Shown here in pieces: positions 20,066 through 30,141 of a DNA stretch of 64,000 nucleotides. Under the pieces are notes generated by a model. It searched no databases. It was not told the DNA's origin and worked only from the letters and a program-made list of their open reading frames with translations. The translations under genes were made by a program, and so were the position numbers. The DNA comes from Castellaniella sp. (GTDB taxonomy: Bacteria > Pseudomonadota > Gammaproteobacteria > Burkholderiales > Burkholderiaceae_B), in NCBI RefSeq assembly GCF_004321985.1, contig NZ_SCQN01000005.1, forward strand, positions 1 through 64,000. Reading direction: 5' to 3'. How positions within the stretch are numbered: position 1 is the first letter of the stretch; every line of letters starts with the position of its first letter.

Positions 20066-22111
20066 TTACAAAAGCTGCTCGACGGCGGCGGCCACATGTG
20101 CCGCCGTCAGATTGAAATATTTGAACAGCACGCCGGCCGGTGCGGACTCGCCAAACGTGTCGATCCCCACGACGGCGCCAGTGGTGCCCACGTACTTGTA
20201 CCAAGTGGTGGTTCCACCCGCCTCGACCGCCACGCGCGGGAGGTCGGGCGGCAGCACGGCAGCCCGCCAACCGGCATCTTGCACATCGAAGATCTGGGTG
20301 CAGGGCATGGACGCTACCCGTGTCGCTACGCCGCGCGCGGCGAGCTGGTCCTGGGCCTGAAGGGCGAGTTCGACTTCTGAACCCGTGGCGATGATGACGG
20401 CGCGGGCGCCGACCATATCGCGCAAGACATACCCGCCCCGGGAGATGGCCTCGGTCGTGGCCGCATCGCGCGCGACGAAAGGCAGGTTCTGTCGCGACAG
20501 CAACAGCGCGGAGGGGCCGCCGCCCTGGACGTCCATGCCCACGCTGGCGGGGCGCGACAAGGCCATCTGCCAGGCCACAGCGGTTTCTGTGGTGTCGCAG
20601 GGGCGCCAGACATGCAGATTGGGAATGAGCCTCAGGCTGCCTGCGTGTTCGATCGGCTGGTGCGTGGGACCGTCCTCGCCCAGGCCGATGGAATCGTGGG
20701 TGAAGACATGAATGACGCGCTGGCGCATGAGCGACGCCATGCGCAGCGCATTGCGGGAATAGTCCGAGAAGGTGAGGAAGGTTCCACCGAAGGGAAGATA
20801 CCCGCCATGCAGCGCAATGCCGTTCAGGATCGCCGCCATGCCGAATTCCCGCACGCCGAAATTGATGTGCCGCCCCGGCTGCAGATGCTGGGCCCCGCGG
20901 CGAAGGGGTTCCACGCCCGGCCAGTCAGTGAAGTTCGAACCGGTCAGGTCGGCCGATCCTCCGAGCAATTCGGGGAGCATGGCGGCAAAAGCCTGGATGG
21001 CCTGCTGCGACGCCTTGCGTGTGGCGATGGATTCCGCCTTGTCCTGTGTAGACTGCACGAAGGCACGCGCGCGCTCGACGAAATCGACCGGCAGCTTGCC
21101 TGCCATGCGGCGGCGCAGCTCTGCCGCGAGATCGGGATACTGAGCCGCATAACGATCGAAGCGCGACTGCCAGTCAGACTGCTGCCTGGCGCCCCGCGCT
21201 CGACCGTCCCAATAATCGTAGACGTCCTGCGGGATTTCGAAGGGCGGATGGGTCCAGCCCAGCGCCTTGCGGGTTGCTGCGACCTCTTCAGCCCCCAGCG
21301 GCGAGCCGTGGACCTTTTCCGATCCGGCCTTGTTGGGTGCCCCGCGCCCGATGACGGTCCGGCAGCAGATCAGGGTCGGTCCCCGCCCGGATGCCGCATG
21401 CGCGCGCGCCTGTACGATCGCGGCCTCGATGGCGGTCATGTCGTGCCCGTCCACGTCGCGCAACACATACCAGCCATAGGCCTCGAAACGCGACGGGGTG
21501 TCGTCCGCAAACCAGTTTTCCACGTGGCCATCGATGGAAATGCCGTTGTCATCGTAGAACACGATCAGGCGAGACAGCCCCAGCGTGCCAGCCAGCGAGC
21601 ACGCTTCGTGGGAAATGCCTTCCATCAGGCAGCCGTCACCAACGAACACATAGGTGTCGTGATCGATGACGGTGTGGCCAGGACGATTGAATTCCTGCGC
21701 CAGCAGCGCCTGCGCGAGCGCCATCCCCACGCCATTGGCCAGCCCCTGGCCCAGCGGGCCGGTGGTGGTCTCCACACCTGGGGTGACGCCGACCTCGGGG
21801 TGCCCGGGCGTACGCGAATGCAACTGGCGGAACTGGCGGAGTTCCGCCATGGGCAGGTCGTAGCCCGTCAGGTGCAGCAGCGCATAGAGCAGCATCGAGC
21901 CGTGGCCGTTGGACAGCACGAACCGGTCGCGATCGATCCAGGCAGGATCCGCCGGATTGTGCCGCAGATGGCGTGTCCAGAGCACATGGGCAATGTCGGC
22001 CATCCCCATCGGCGCACCGGGGTGCCCGGACTTGGCTTGTTGCACGGCATCCATGGCCAGCACACGAATTGCATTGGCCATGGAAGGATCTGGGGCGGGC
22101 AAAGCACTCAT
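20066..22111 (-). CDS. tkt: Transketolase
   Basis: Thiamine-diphosphate enzyme of the pentose-phosphate pathway or Calvin cycle, 681 residues from the ATG at 22111. [19 protein letters not shown] near residue 31 belongs to the substrate channel. [18 protein letters not shown] near 158 with [11 protein letters not shown] near 187 is the ThDP-binding motif. [20 protein letters not shown] near 475-494 is the central transketolase motif. The frame extends upstream to 22234 without family similarity. It heads tkt-gap-pgk; no RuBisCO or phosphoribulokinase is in the window to show a Calvin-cycle role. Confidence 0.97.
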   Translation of the reverse strand: MSALPAPDPSMANAIRVLAMDAVQQAKSGHPGAPMGMADIAHVLWTRHLRHNPADPAWIDRDRFVLSNGHGSMLLYALLHLTGYDLPMAELRQFRQLHSRTPGHPEVGVTPGVETTTGPLGQGLANGVGMALAQALLAQEFNRPGHTVIDHDTYVFVGDGCLMEGISHEACSLAGTLGLSRLIVFYDDNGISIDGHVENWFADDTPSRFEAYGWYVLRDVDGHDMTAIEAAIVQARAHAASGRGPTLICCRTVIGRGAPNKAGSEKVHGSPLGAEEVAATRKALGWTHPPFEIPQDVYDYWDGRARGARQQSDWQSRFDRYAAQYPDLAAELRRRMAGKLPVDFVERARAFVQSTQDKAESIATRKASQQAIQAFAAMLPELLGGSADLTGSNFTDWPGVEPLRRGAQHLQPGRHINFGVREFGMAAILNGIALHGGYLPFGGTFLTFSDYSRNALRMASLMRQRVIHVFTHDSIGLGEDGPTHQPIEHAGSLRLIPNLHVWRPCDTTETAVAWQMALSRPASVGMDVQGGGPSALLLSRQNLPFVARDAATTEAISRGGYVLRDMVGARAVIIATGSEVELALQAQDQLAARGVATRVASMPCTQIFDVQDAGWRAAVLPPDLPRVAVEAGGTTTWYKYVGTTGAVVGIDTFGESAPAGVLFKYFNLTAAHVAAAVEQLL

Positions 22112-22205
22112 AGGAATCTCGGTCGGAACGGCATCATGGCACGCGCCATGCGCCCACCCTAAAATACAGGGTGACAAAGCCTCGGATTTTACCATCCAAG
22201 CCCCC

Positions 22206-22928
22206 ATGCCAGCTCCCCGCTTCTTCTGCCCCACCCCCCTGCAGGCTCACACGACCATCGAGCTGCCGGCTGCCACAGCCCATCACGCCTTGCGTGCACT
22301 GCGGCTGGCCCATGGCGATGCCGTGATTCTGTTCGACGGCCGGGGCGGCCAGTACCCGGCCACCCTCAGCACATCCAGCACCGCCCCGCAGGCCAGCACC
22401 GGCGCGCACGAACCCATCGAATGCGAGCTGCAGGGCCGCATCCATCTGATCCAGGGCATCGCCTCGGGCGACAAGATGGACTGGGTGGTTGAAAAGGCCG
22501 TGGAACTGGGGGTGAGCGACCTGCATCCGATCGCGGCGGATCGCAGCGTGCTCAGGCTGACCGGCACACGGCTGGAAAAGCGCCTGGAACACTGGTGCGC
22601 AATCGTGCAAGCGGCCAGCGAACAATGTGGGCGCAATCGCCTGATGCGGGTTCACGCACCCGTGCCGCTCGCGCACGGTCTCAATGGACTGTCGGGTCCC
22701 GTTCTGTTCTGCCATCCCGACGGGGCTCAATCCTTCGCCTCGACACTGCGGGGCGTGAAGGACGAAGTGAATTTCGTGATTGGACCCGAAGGCGGGTGGT
22801 CGGCCGAAGAGCTTGCCCAGGCGCGCCGGCAGGCGCTGCAGGCCGTCCAGTTCGGGCCCCGCGTGCTGCGCACCGAGACGGCCGGCGTGGCCATCGTGGC
22901 CGCCGCCACGGCGTTGCTGGGCTGGTGA
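22206..22928 (+). CDS. rsmE: 16S rRNA (uracil-1498-N3)-methyltransferase RsmE
   Basis: SPOUT-class methyltransferase modifying U1498 of 16S rRNA in 30S subunits. From the ATG at 22206 ([13 protein letters not shown]) it is 240 residues, normal length. An N-terminal PUA-like domain ([20 protein letters not shown]) is followed by [20 protein letters not shown] near 95. The knotted SAM site has [19 protein letters not shown] near 193-210 and [20 protein letters not shown] near the end. It is divergent from tkt across 94 bp. Confidence 0.95.
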   Translation: MPAPRFFCPTPLQAHTTIELPAATAHHALRALRLAHGDAVILFDGRGGQYPATLSTSSTAPQASTGAHEPIECELQGRIHLIQGIASGDKMDWVVEKAVELGVSDLHPIAADRSVLRLTGTRLEKRLEHWCAIVQAASEQCGRNRLMRVHAPVPLAHGLNGLSGPVLFCHPDGAQSFASTLRGVKDEVNFVIGPEGGWSAEELAQARRQALQAVQFGPRVLRTETAGVAIVAAATALLGW

Positions 22929-22932
22929 AGGG

Positions 22933-23394
22933 TCAGACTTCCGCACGTCCCGAATAGGGGGTGGGATCCACGCCAGGCTCTGGGGCTGGATGGGCACCCG
23001 CATGCTGGACGGCGTAGGCAAAGCGCCGCTCGTTGTTCCGGCCGAACTCGACCACGTCGTTGCAGACCAACGCGATGGCTTCGGCGTCTTCTGCCAGAGC
23101 AGGATCGCCCGAATGGAGATGGCGGAACCACAGGAACAGCCCCACCTTCTGGTCCAGAAGCGTGTCGCACAGGCAGTCGTAGAGTGCGTCCAGATTGCCG
23201 CCGAAGAATTCCGGATAGTCGATCGCCTTGACCACCGCACGCAGGACCGCCGAACGATTGCGAGCCCGATCACAGTCCACGACGAACGCCGACAGACCAG
23301 CCTCGGTCGCCGCGGCCAGGGCATCGTGCTCGGGAACCACCTCGGCATCCACGACGCCCTGGGTGAGCATTTTTTTGATCTGGGCCGAACTCAT
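22933..23394 (-). CDS. Barstar-family protein
   Basis: 153 residues. Barstar proteins are small intracellular ribonuclease inhibitors of the barnase type. The match is the segment around residues 60-80 (AIDYPEFFGGNLDALYDCLC), the family's conserved helix that plugs the RNase site, with LFLWFRHLH after it. No barnase-like gene lies next to it. The chosen ATG (23394) overlaps the stop of the upstream patatin gene as ATGA, with GGAG 12 bases upstream, so the two are translationally coupled. An ATG three codons earlier (23403) is also possible. The C-terminal ~30 residues are Pro-rich and probably disordered. Target unknown. Confidence 0.75.
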   Translation of the reverse strand: MSSAQIKKMLTQGVVDAEVVPEHDALAAATEAGLSAFVVDCDRARNRSAVLRAVVKAIDYPEFFGGNLDALYDCLCDTLLDQKVGLFLWFRHLHSGDPALAEDAEAIALVCNDVVEFGRNNERRFAYAVQHAGAHPAPEPGVDPTPYSGRAEV

Positions 23395-24602
23395 GCGGAC
23401 CACTCCTTGAAAAAAGCGATGACCTTCTCAGCATGGTTCATGCTGTCTGCCCTGCCCAGTGCAATCAGCTCCTGGGTATACCCTGCCTCGAAGAGCAGGT
23501 AGGACGCCAACGCACCCCCCCCTGCCTCGACTTTTCGCGGTGAAACACCCAGCACACGGAACAGGGTACGCACGGCACGCGGCAGTTCATCCAGGTGCTC
23601 AAGCGCCAGCTCGTCTAGCGAGCGGCTGGGCGCGATCATCAAGGTATGGATGGGTCGCAGTGACTCGCTTTTTAATCCATTTGTCGGGATTCGTGCAAGC
23701 AGCTCATTGATGCGCTCCATCCGCTCCAGATCGATGGACACGCCGTCCAGGAAAATGTTTGACAAGGTGTGTCCGGCAATCTGCGCCAAATTGGGGTAAG
23801 GCGGACTGAGTTCGCACCTTTCCAGGTGGGGTTCCTCGTCGAAATTGGTGCTCACCACGAAGACCCGATCGGCCCCCAGATGAATGACTGGACTGATGGG
23901 CGCCAGTTGGCGCATGGACCCGTCACCGCACCAGAGGGTATGACCACCCGTCAGAATGGCGCGCGCCGGGAACACGAAAGGGATGGCACTGGATGCCATC
24001 AAGTGGTCCACCCCAATGTCGCAGGCCACCGCACGGCGCATGGTCCGGGTCCAGGGCTGGATGGTCCGGCGCGCCTGATAGAAGGTGAGATGCTCGCCGG
24101 TCGTATAGGCTGTCGCCGTAATGGCCAGGGCATCCAGATGCCCGCGGTCCAGATTGGTGCGCAAGCGCGAGAAATTCATCGCCCGCGCCAGCAGCCCGGT
24201 CAGGGGTTCATTGTTCAGCAGCGAATGCGGCGCGTGGTGAGCCAGTTGCGGCCGAATCCACCCCAGGCCGAACATACCAAACCACTGCAGTGCTGAAGCC
24301 AGCAGATGGGGCGCATCGGCATAGTAGATATCGGGGGTGCGCAACGACCCCCACAGGCGGCACAGATGGTCCGCAGCGCGGTGAGTCTGATGCGCCCGGC
24401 AGGCGAGCGCCGCGGCGTTGATGGCACCTGCAGAGGTGCCGCTGATGATGGCAAACGGATTGCGGAACCCCGGTTTCCGGTCAGGGTCCAGAACATCCAG
24501 GATGCCGGACAACACGCCAGCCTGATAGGCGGCGCGTGCACCGCCGCCAGTCAGGACCAGCCCGACAGCCGGTCTTTCAGGGGTGGCGTGGCTTGTTGGC
24601 AT
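23391..24602 (-). CDS. Patatin-like phospholipase family protein
   Basis: Predicted lipid acyl hydrolase with a Ser-Asp dyad, 403 residues. The oxyanion loop LTGGGARAAYQAGVLSGI lies at residues 17-34, the nucleophile Ser57 in IISGTSAGAINAAAL, and the Asp in LWCGDGSMRQLAPI near 225, all intact. No signal peptide is seen, so it is probably cytosolic or membrane-associated from the inside, like RssA-type proteins. Its start overlaps the end of maeB by 26 bp, and its end overlaps the barstar-like gene by ATGA, so all three genes are likely on one transcript. Confidence 0.88.
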   Translation of the reverse strand: MPTSHATPERPAVGLVLTGGGARAAYQAGVLSGILDVLDPDRKPGFRNPFAIISGTSAGAINAAALACRAHQTHRAADHLCRLWGSLRTPDIYYADAPHLLASALQWFGMFGLGWIRPQLAHHAPHSLLNNEPLTGLLARAMNFSRLRTNLDRGHLDALAITATAYTTGEHLTFYQARRTIQPWTRTMRRAVACDIGVDHLMASSAIPFVFPARAILTGGHTLWCGDGSMRQLAPISPVIHLGADRVFVVSTNFDEEPHLERCELSPPYPNLAQIAGHTLSNIFLDGVSIDLERMERINELLARIPTNGLKSESLRPIHTLMIAPSRSLDELALEHLDELPRAVRTLFRVLGVSPRKVEAGGGALASYLLFEAGYTQELIALGRADSMNHAEKVIAFFKEWSA

Positions 24603-26871
24603 CGACCACGGTCAGCGCGGCCATGTTGACGATACGGCGCACGGTCGAACTGGAGGTCAGGATATGCACCGGGGCGCTGGCCCCCAGCAGGAACGGGCCC
24701 ACCGCGACGTTCCCGCCCGCCGCCGTCTTCAGCAGGTTGTAGGCAATGTTGCCGGCATCCACGCTGGGGCAAATCAGCAGATTGGCTTCTCCATGCAGAG
24801 TCGTGGACGGCAGGATGCGCTCGCGCAACGACGGATCCAGAGCACAGTCGCCGTGCATTTCACCATCGATTTCCAGTTCCGGATCCCGCTCGCGTACCAG
24901 CGCCAGCGCAGCCCGCATCTTTTCACCCGAAGAAGAACTGCCGGTGCCGAAGTTTGAGCGCGACAACAGGGCGACCTTGGGGACGATGTTCAGGCGGCGC
25001 ATTTCTTCGGCGGCCAGGAGCGTGATCTCCGCGATCTGGGCAGCGTCAGGGTTGTCGTTCACGTGCGTATCAGCCAGCGCGATGGTGCGCTCATCCAGCA
25101 GCAGGATGTTCATGGCCGCATAGGTATGGGTTCCGGTCTGGCGTCCCAGCACCTCGTCGATGAAGCGCAGGTGGTTACCGTACGAGCCCACGGTTCCACA
25201 AATCATGCCGTCGGCATCCCCCAGGCGCACCATCATGGCACCGATGAGCGTCAGGCGGCGGCGCATCTCGACCCGCGCCATTTCCTTGGTGATGCCGCGG
25301 CGGCACATGAGTTCCCAATAGGTCGTCCAGTACTGATGAAAGCGCTCGTCGTGCTCCGGATTGGTGACCTCCACATCCCGATCCAGGTGGATGCGCAAGC
25401 CATATTTTTCGATGCGGGCCGCCAGCACCGCTGGCCGGCCGATCAGGATGGGCCGTGCCAGGCCTTCGTCCACCACGATCTGCACGGCGCGCAGCACACG
25501 TTCGTCTTCGCCTTCGGCAAACACGATGCGGGATTTCCCGCCCTCGAGCACCATGGCGCGGGCCGCCGAGAACAGGGGCTTCATGAAGGCGCCGGAATGG
25601 TACACGAACTGCTCGAGTTGGCTCGCGTAGCTCTTCAGATCGGCGATCGGGCGCGTCGCCACGCCGTCTTCCATGGCCGCCTGCGCCACGGCCGGCGAAA
25701 TCCGCACGATCAGGCGCGGGTCGAACGGCTTAGGAATGAAATACTTGGGCCCGAAAGAGACGTCGTACAGACCGTAAGCAGCAGCCACCACGTCGTTCTG
25801 TTCTTCGCGCGCCAGCTTGCACATGGCCAGGGCTGCCGCCTTTTCCATGCCGCGTGTGATCGTGGTCGCCCCTACGTCCAAGGCACCTCTGAAGATGTAG
25901 GGAAAGCACAGGACGTTGTTGACCTGATTGGGGAAGTCCGACCGCCCGGTCGCGATCACCGCGTCGGGGCGGGCCTCGATCGCATCCGACGGCAGGATCT
26001 CTGGGTTGGGGTTGGCCAGGGCCAGGATCAGTGGCCGTTCGGCCATTTTCTTGACCATGGCCGGCTTGAGCACGCCCCCGGCCGACAAGCCCAGGAACAC
26101 GTCTGCGTCGCCAATGATGTCACCCAGCGTGCGCGCGTCGGTCTTTTTGGCGAAGCGGGCCTTTTTCTCGTCCATCAGAGTGGTGCGGCCCTCGTAGACC
26201 ACGCCTTCAATGTCGGACACCCAGACGTGTTCCACCGGCAGCCCCACGTCCATCATCAGGTCCAGGCAGCCCATCGCGGCGGCCCCAGCCCCGGAGACCA
26301 CTACCTTGACCTTGGAGATGTCCTTGCCCACCACTTCCAGCCCGTTGATGAATGCGGCCGTGACGCAGATCGCAGTCCCGTGCTGGTCATCGTGAAACAC
26401 GGGGATCTTCATGCGTTCCCGCAGCTTGCGCTCGACCTCGAAGCACTCGGGCGCCTTGATGTCTTCAAGGTTGATGCCGCCAAAGGTCGGCTCCAGGCCG
26501 GCGATGATGTCCACCAGTTTGTCCGGATCGCGCTCGTTGATCTCGATGTCGAAGACGTCCAGACCGGAAAACTTCTTGAACAGGACGGCCTTGCCCTCCA
26601 TGACTGGCTTGGCAGCCAGCGGCCCGATCGCGCCCAGGCCCAGAACGGCCGTGCCATTGGTGATCACCCCCACCAGATTGCCACGCCCGGTGAAACGGAA
26701 AGCATTGTGCGGATCGGCGACGATCTCTTCGCAAGCAGCGGCAACGCCCGGTGTGTATGCCAGCGCAAGATCGCGCTGGTTGGACAACTGCTTGGTCGGG
26801 GTGACAGAGATTTTCCCGGGGCGGCCATGTTCGTGATATTCCAGAGCCGCCGCACGCAACGATTCGTCCAT
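24577..26871 (-). CDS. maeB: NADP-dependent malic enzyme with phosphotransacetylase-like domain (MaeB)
   Basis: Decarboxylates malate to pyruvate with NADP reduction. 764 residues, the length of the fused MaeB type. The malic domain covers residues ~1-430: [15 protein letters not shown] near 37, [20 protein letters not shown] near 190, and [15 protein letters not shown] near 280. The phosphotransacetylase-like half runs from ~440 to the end ([52 protein letters not shown]). In this class the second half is regulatory (acetyl-CoA response), not an active acetyltransferase. The following patatin gene overlaps its 3' end. Confidence 0.96.
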   Translation of the reverse strand: MDESLRAAALEYHEHGRPGKISVTPTKQLSNQRDLALAYTPGVAAACEEIVADPHNAFRFTGRGNLVGVITNGTAVLGLGAIGPLAAKPVMEGKAVLFKKFSGLDVFDIEINERDPDKLVDIIAGLEPTFGGINLEDIKAPECFEVERKLRERMKIPVFHDDQHGTAICVTAAFINGLEVVGKDISKVKVVVSGAGAAAMGCLDLMMDVGLPVEHVWVSDIEGVVYEGRTTLMDEKKARFAKKTDARTLGDIIGDADVFLGLSAGGVLKPAMVKKMAERPLILALANPNPEILPSDAIEARPDAVIATGRSDFPNQVNNVLCFPYIFRGALDVGATTITRGMEKAAALAMCKLAREEQNDVVAAAYGLYDVSFGPKYFIPKPFDPRLIVRISPAVAQAAMEDGVATRPIADLKSYASQLEQFVYHSGAFMKPLFSAARAMVLEGGKSRIVFAEGEDERVLRAVQIVVDEGLARPILIGRPAVLAARIEKYGLRIHLDRDVEVTNPEHDERFHQYWTTYWELMCRRGITKEMARVEMRRRLTLIGAMMVRLGDADGMICGTVGSYGNHLRFIDEVLGRQTGTHTYAAMNILLLDERTIALADTHVNDNPDAAQIAEITLLAAEEMRRLNIVPKVALLSRSNFGTGSSSSGEKMRAALALVRERDPELEIDGEMHGDCALDPSLRERILPSTTLHGEANLLICPSVDAGNIAYNLLKTAAGGNVAVGPFLLGASAPVHILTSSSTVRRIVNMAALTVVDANKPRHP

Positions 26872-26959
26872 GATGAAGTTGCCTTGATCCGTAAATGAAA
26901 GTGACTATGCCAGCCATTCTAGCCGCTTGCAGCGGACGATGACACGCACCAATCGAATG

Positions 26960-27868
26960 CTATGAGAACTGCTGCGCATGGGCGGGGAACAGGCAGTCTG
27001 GATCGAACAGCAGCTTTACATCCCGGTCGACGGGGACGTCCGCCAGAGCACTGCCGGGGCGCTGACCGTAACGGTCCGCATAGTCGCGCTGCAGCGGCTG
27101 GCCGAGACGCTCGTCGAAAACCAGCCACTCGACCCAGCCCAATTCACCACCATGGCCCAGCAGAAGATGAGCCAGGTTCAGCGATTGCCCGCCATCCACC
27201 TGCAAGGCGTCGAGCCGGTAGCGGCCGTTCCACCAGGCGCCCTGCCGCAGGCCGGCGGCCGCCTCGCCGCCACTGAGCTCGAAAAGCCGGGATACCATGC
27301 GTTGCACACGCAGGTTGTCGAGCGGCTTGCGGTTGTCCGCGCCGAAAGCCCCCAGATTCGCCTGCGTGCCATCGGCCAGAAGAACCAACGCGTGCACAAG
27401 CCCGCTGGCGGCGGTATTGCGGCAATCCCAATCGCAACTGCTGCGATCCGCCAGCCAGGCCGCGACTGTCAGATGCGGCGGCTCATCCCGGAACTGCGCC
27501 AGGCCCGCCTGCTCCAGCTCGCCAATCATGCACCCCGGCTGCACGAACCAGCGGGAGTCGCCCGGGCTCAAGCGTTCGTGGCGCTCCATCTCGTGACCCG
27601 GCTCCACCCACAGCACTGGCTGATCTTCCAGGCGGGAGGCGTGGGGAATCCCATCCAGTGCGAGGCAAACGCCAAATTCCAGGCACAGGGCCCGGGCGTG
27701 ATAGACATCCTGCATGTGCTGCGGAATCAGCCGCGCGCTGCCCACCGGCGTGGAGAAGTCGTAGACCCGCCCCTGTGCCACCCGATGCAGTCGATCGAGG
27801 AACGTCTCCCACGGGGAGCCCTGCGTACGGCGTCCGGTCAGAAAGGCGCGGCGGGACGGGGACTGCAT
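26960..27868 (-). CDS. FAD-linked-oxidase-like protein of unknown function
   Basis: 302 residues, not confidently recognised. The N-terminus MQSPSRRAFLTGRRTQG has paired arginines but no clear hydrophobic signal core. Segments such as VEPGHEMERHERLSPGDSRW, DCRNTAASGLVHALVLLADG and the terminal LLFDPDCLFPAHAQQF resemble parts of FAD-linked oxidases of the glycolate oxidase type: the PG loop, the domain with a T/S-G-L pattern, and the DP..iFp end. The protein is short and lacks a full FAD domain, so it may be a degenerate relative. It is divergent from the aminotransferase gene across 60 bp. Confidence 0.5.
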   Translation of the reverse strand: MQSPSRRAFLTGRRTQGSPWETFLDRLHRVAQGRVYDFSTPVGSARLIPQHMQDVYHARALCLEFGVCLALDGIPHASRLEDQPVLWVEPGHEMERHERLSPGDSRWFVQPGCMIGELEQAGLAQFRDEPPHLTVAAWLADRSSCDWDCRNTAASGLVHALVLLADGTQANLGAFGADNRKPLDNLRVQRMVSRLFELSGGEAAAGLRQGAWWNGRYRLDALQVDGGQSLNLAHLLLGHGGELGWVEWLVFDERLGQPLQRDYADRYGQRPGSALADVPVDRDVKLLFDPDCLFPAHAQQFS

Positions 27869-27928
27869 GGCACTGGCTCCTGAAGTGACGGGCTACAATC
27901 GGGCTTTGAACCAAGCCGAGATTCATCC

Positions 27929-29125
27929 ATGCCCCGACTGGCTGACAGAACTGAACGTACGGTGCCATTCTACGCTGTAGAGGTCCTCAAGCAGGCCCAG
28001 GCACTGGCCGCCCAGGGGCACGACATCATCAGCCTGGGCATCGGCGAGCCAGACTTCACGGCGCCAGCCCGCGTGCTGGAAACGATGAACCGCGCGGCCG
28101 AAGCCGGCCTGAGCGGCTATACCGCACCGGCCGGCATTCCGGCGCTGCGCGAGGCCATCGCGCATTACTACCAGACGAAATTCGGCGCGGCCGTGGATCC
28201 GGCGCGCGTCCTGATCACGGCGGGAGCATCCGGCGCGCTGATGCTGGCCGCGCTCTCGCTGGTCAACCCGGGCGATGAGGTTCTGATGCCGGACCCTTCG
28301 TACCCTGCCAACCGAAACTTCATTATGGCGGCGGGCGGAACCACGCGCCTTGTGCCAACCACGGCCGAACACCGCTTCCAGCTTCAGGCCAGCGACATCG
28401 CCGCCTGCTGGGGGCCGCACACGCGGGGGGTTCTGATCGCTTCGCCCAGCAACCCCACCGGCACCTCCATGCCGCGCGAAGCGCTGAGGGCGCTGATCGC
28501 GGCCGTGCGCGAACGTGGCGGCTATGTGATCATGGACGAGATCTACCTGGGCCTCTACTATGACGACACCCCGCAAAGCGCACTCACTCTGGATGACGAC
28601 CTGCTGGTCATCAACAGTTTTTCCAAATACTTCCATATGACCGGCTGGCGACTGGGATGGCTGATCGCTCCCGCCGCCATGATGCCGGCCATCGAACGGC
28701 TGGCGGCAAGCCTGGTGATCTGCGCTCCGGCGCTGGCGCAGCACGCTGCCCTGAGCTGCTTCGAGCCCGAAGTCATGCGGATCTACGAGCAGCGGCGGCT
28801 GTCCTTCAAAGAGCGTCGCGACTACCTGCTGCCCGCCTTCGCCGATCTGGGCCTGAGCGTTCCCGCCGCACCCGACGGCGCGTTCTACATCTTTGCCGAT
28901 GTTCAGAACTTCGGGCTGGACGGGGCGGCCTTCTGCCGCCGGCTGCTGAACGAGGCACATGTGGCCGCTGTCCCGGGGCTGGATTTCGGCGAAGCCTTTG
29001 CGCGGCATACCGTCCGGTTTTCCTATGCCACGGGGCTGGATCGCCTGAAGGAAGCGGTTCACCGTATGGCGGGGTTCCTGGGAGAACTGCGGCATCACGA
29101 CGCCGCCACCACCGACCCGGCCTGA
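27929..29125 (+). CDS. Pyridoxal-phosphate-dependent aminotransferase (class I/II)
   Basis: 398-residue fold-type I aminotransferase. ISLGIGEPDFTAPARVLETM lies near residue 35, GASGALMLAALSLVNPGDEV near 94-112, and ASPSNPTGTSMPREALRALI near 172 carries the cofactor-contacting Asn. MDEIYLGLYY near 205 has the Asp and Tyr that hold PLP. The Schiff-base Lys is in NSFSKYFHMTGWRLGWLIAP near 235. RFSYATG near 365 contains the substrate-carboxylate Arg. The substrate is not determined; alanine, aspartate or aromatic donors are possible. Confidence 0.9.
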   Translation: MPRLADRTERTVPFYAVEVLKQAQALAAQGHDIISLGIGEPDFTAPARVLETMNRAAEAGLSGYTAPAGIPALREAIAHYYQTKFGAAVDPARVLITAGASGALMLAALSLVNPGDEVLMPDPSYPANRNFIMAAGGTTRLVPTTAEHRFQLQASDIAACWGPHTRGVLIASPSNPTGTSMPREALRALIAAVRERGGYVIMDEIYLGLYYDDTPQSALTLDDDLLVINSFSKYFHMTGWRLGWLIAPAAMMPAIERLAASLVICAPALAQHAALSCFEPEVMRIYEQRRLSFKERRDYLLPAFADLGLSVPAAPDGAFYIFADVQNFGLDGAAFCRRLLNEAHVAAVPGLDFGEAFARHTVRFSYATGLDRLKEAVHRMAGFLGELRHHDAATTDPA

Positions 29126-29140
29126 TAGCCGGACAAAGTA

Positions 29141-30061
29141 TCAGCCCTGGCCAGGCGGAACCCCCGAGGCCAGGGCCATTCGCCGGCGCTCGGCCAGCAC
29201 CCGGGACCCATAACCGCCATCGCCCACACCCGTCGCTCCGACATAGCAGGCCAGCCCCCCCTGCACGGAACCTCGGCGGCGGATGCAGTCCGACAGAATC
29301 TGCGCACCCACCCGAATGTTCACGACCGGGTTGAACACGGCCGCGCGACCGCCTCTGGTCTTGAGCTTGTCGCGATGCACGCTGCCCATGATCTGCATCA
29401 ACCCCTGGGCCCCGACAGAACTTTCTACGAACGGGTTATAGCGCGATTCGATCGCAACCACCGCCAGCAACAACTGAGGATCCACGTGCTCATCGGCCCC
29501 TACGGCAAATGCCGTCCGGATCAGCGCCCCCGCCACGCTGGGCGCGATGCGGTATTTGCGGGCGAGATAGCTGCGCAAGCCGTGATCCTGGGATCTGGTC
29601 ATACCCTTGACGGGCTTGTCCTGCATGCTGGCAAGCAGTGCCTGAGCAAAGGTGAGCTGACCTTCCTGGGCTATTTTCTCGTCGGGCTCGGGCGCCACGG
29701 CCGGGCCGGTGGCGGCTTTCTGATCCGGCGGGCTGGTGCCCGCGGAGGCAGTCGGGCCAGAAGAGGCACCGGCACCGGGCACCGCAGCCACGGGGGGAGA
29801 CACAGCGGGTACCGTCCAGTCAGGCGAATCGGTATCGTCCTGTCCTCCGTAGCTCCCGTCATTGGCCTGGAACATGGTCAGGACAACCTCGTGCAACTGC
29901 TGGGATTGCTGGCGCATCGACGGCAGGACCAGACTCAGGCCCAACGTGGTCAGAACGGCCAGCCCCACATAGATGGCGCTGACGTGGACGAACTCGCCGA
30001 CGGGCGCAATCCCGGCCCGCAAACCCAGCAGCACCCGTTCTTGCACGGAAGGATCAGACAT
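29141..30061 (-). CDS. Lytic transglycosylase, SLT (Slt/MltC-like) domain
   Basis: Cleaves peptidoglycan glycan strands to 1,6-anhydro products. 306 residues from the ATG at 30061. One N-terminal membrane segment near residues 28-46 (IYVGLAVLTTLGLSLVLPSM) anchors it with the rest outside. A Pro/Ala-rich linker spans ~75-125. The SLT domain follows: catalytic Glu in VAIESRYNPFVESSVGAQGL, then MQIMGSVHR and NPVVNIRVGAQILSDCIRR. Convergent with the aminotransferase gene; upstream, it diverges from ubiD. Confidence 0.85.
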   Translation of the reverse strand: MSDPSVQERVLLGLRAGIAPVGEFVHVSAIYVGLAVLTTLGLSLVLPSMRQQSQQLHEVVLTMFQANDGSYGGQDDTDSPDWTVPAVSPPVAAVPGAGASSGPTASAGTSPPDQKAATGPAVAPEPDEKIAQEGQLTFAQALLASMQDKPVKGMTRSQDHGLRSYLARKYRIAPSVAGALIRTAFAVGADEHVDPQLLLAVVAIESRYNPFVESSVGAQGLMQIMGSVHRDKLKTRGGRAAVFNPVVNIRVGAQILSDCIRRRGSVQGGLACYVGATGVGDGGYGSRVLAERRRMALASGVPPGQG

Positions 30062-30141
30062 GGACGGCCCCGGCAGCCGATCGGTGAAGGTCGGTGGTAA
30101 TCTTTGGCACGACGCCACTGTAACCCGATTGACGATTCCCT

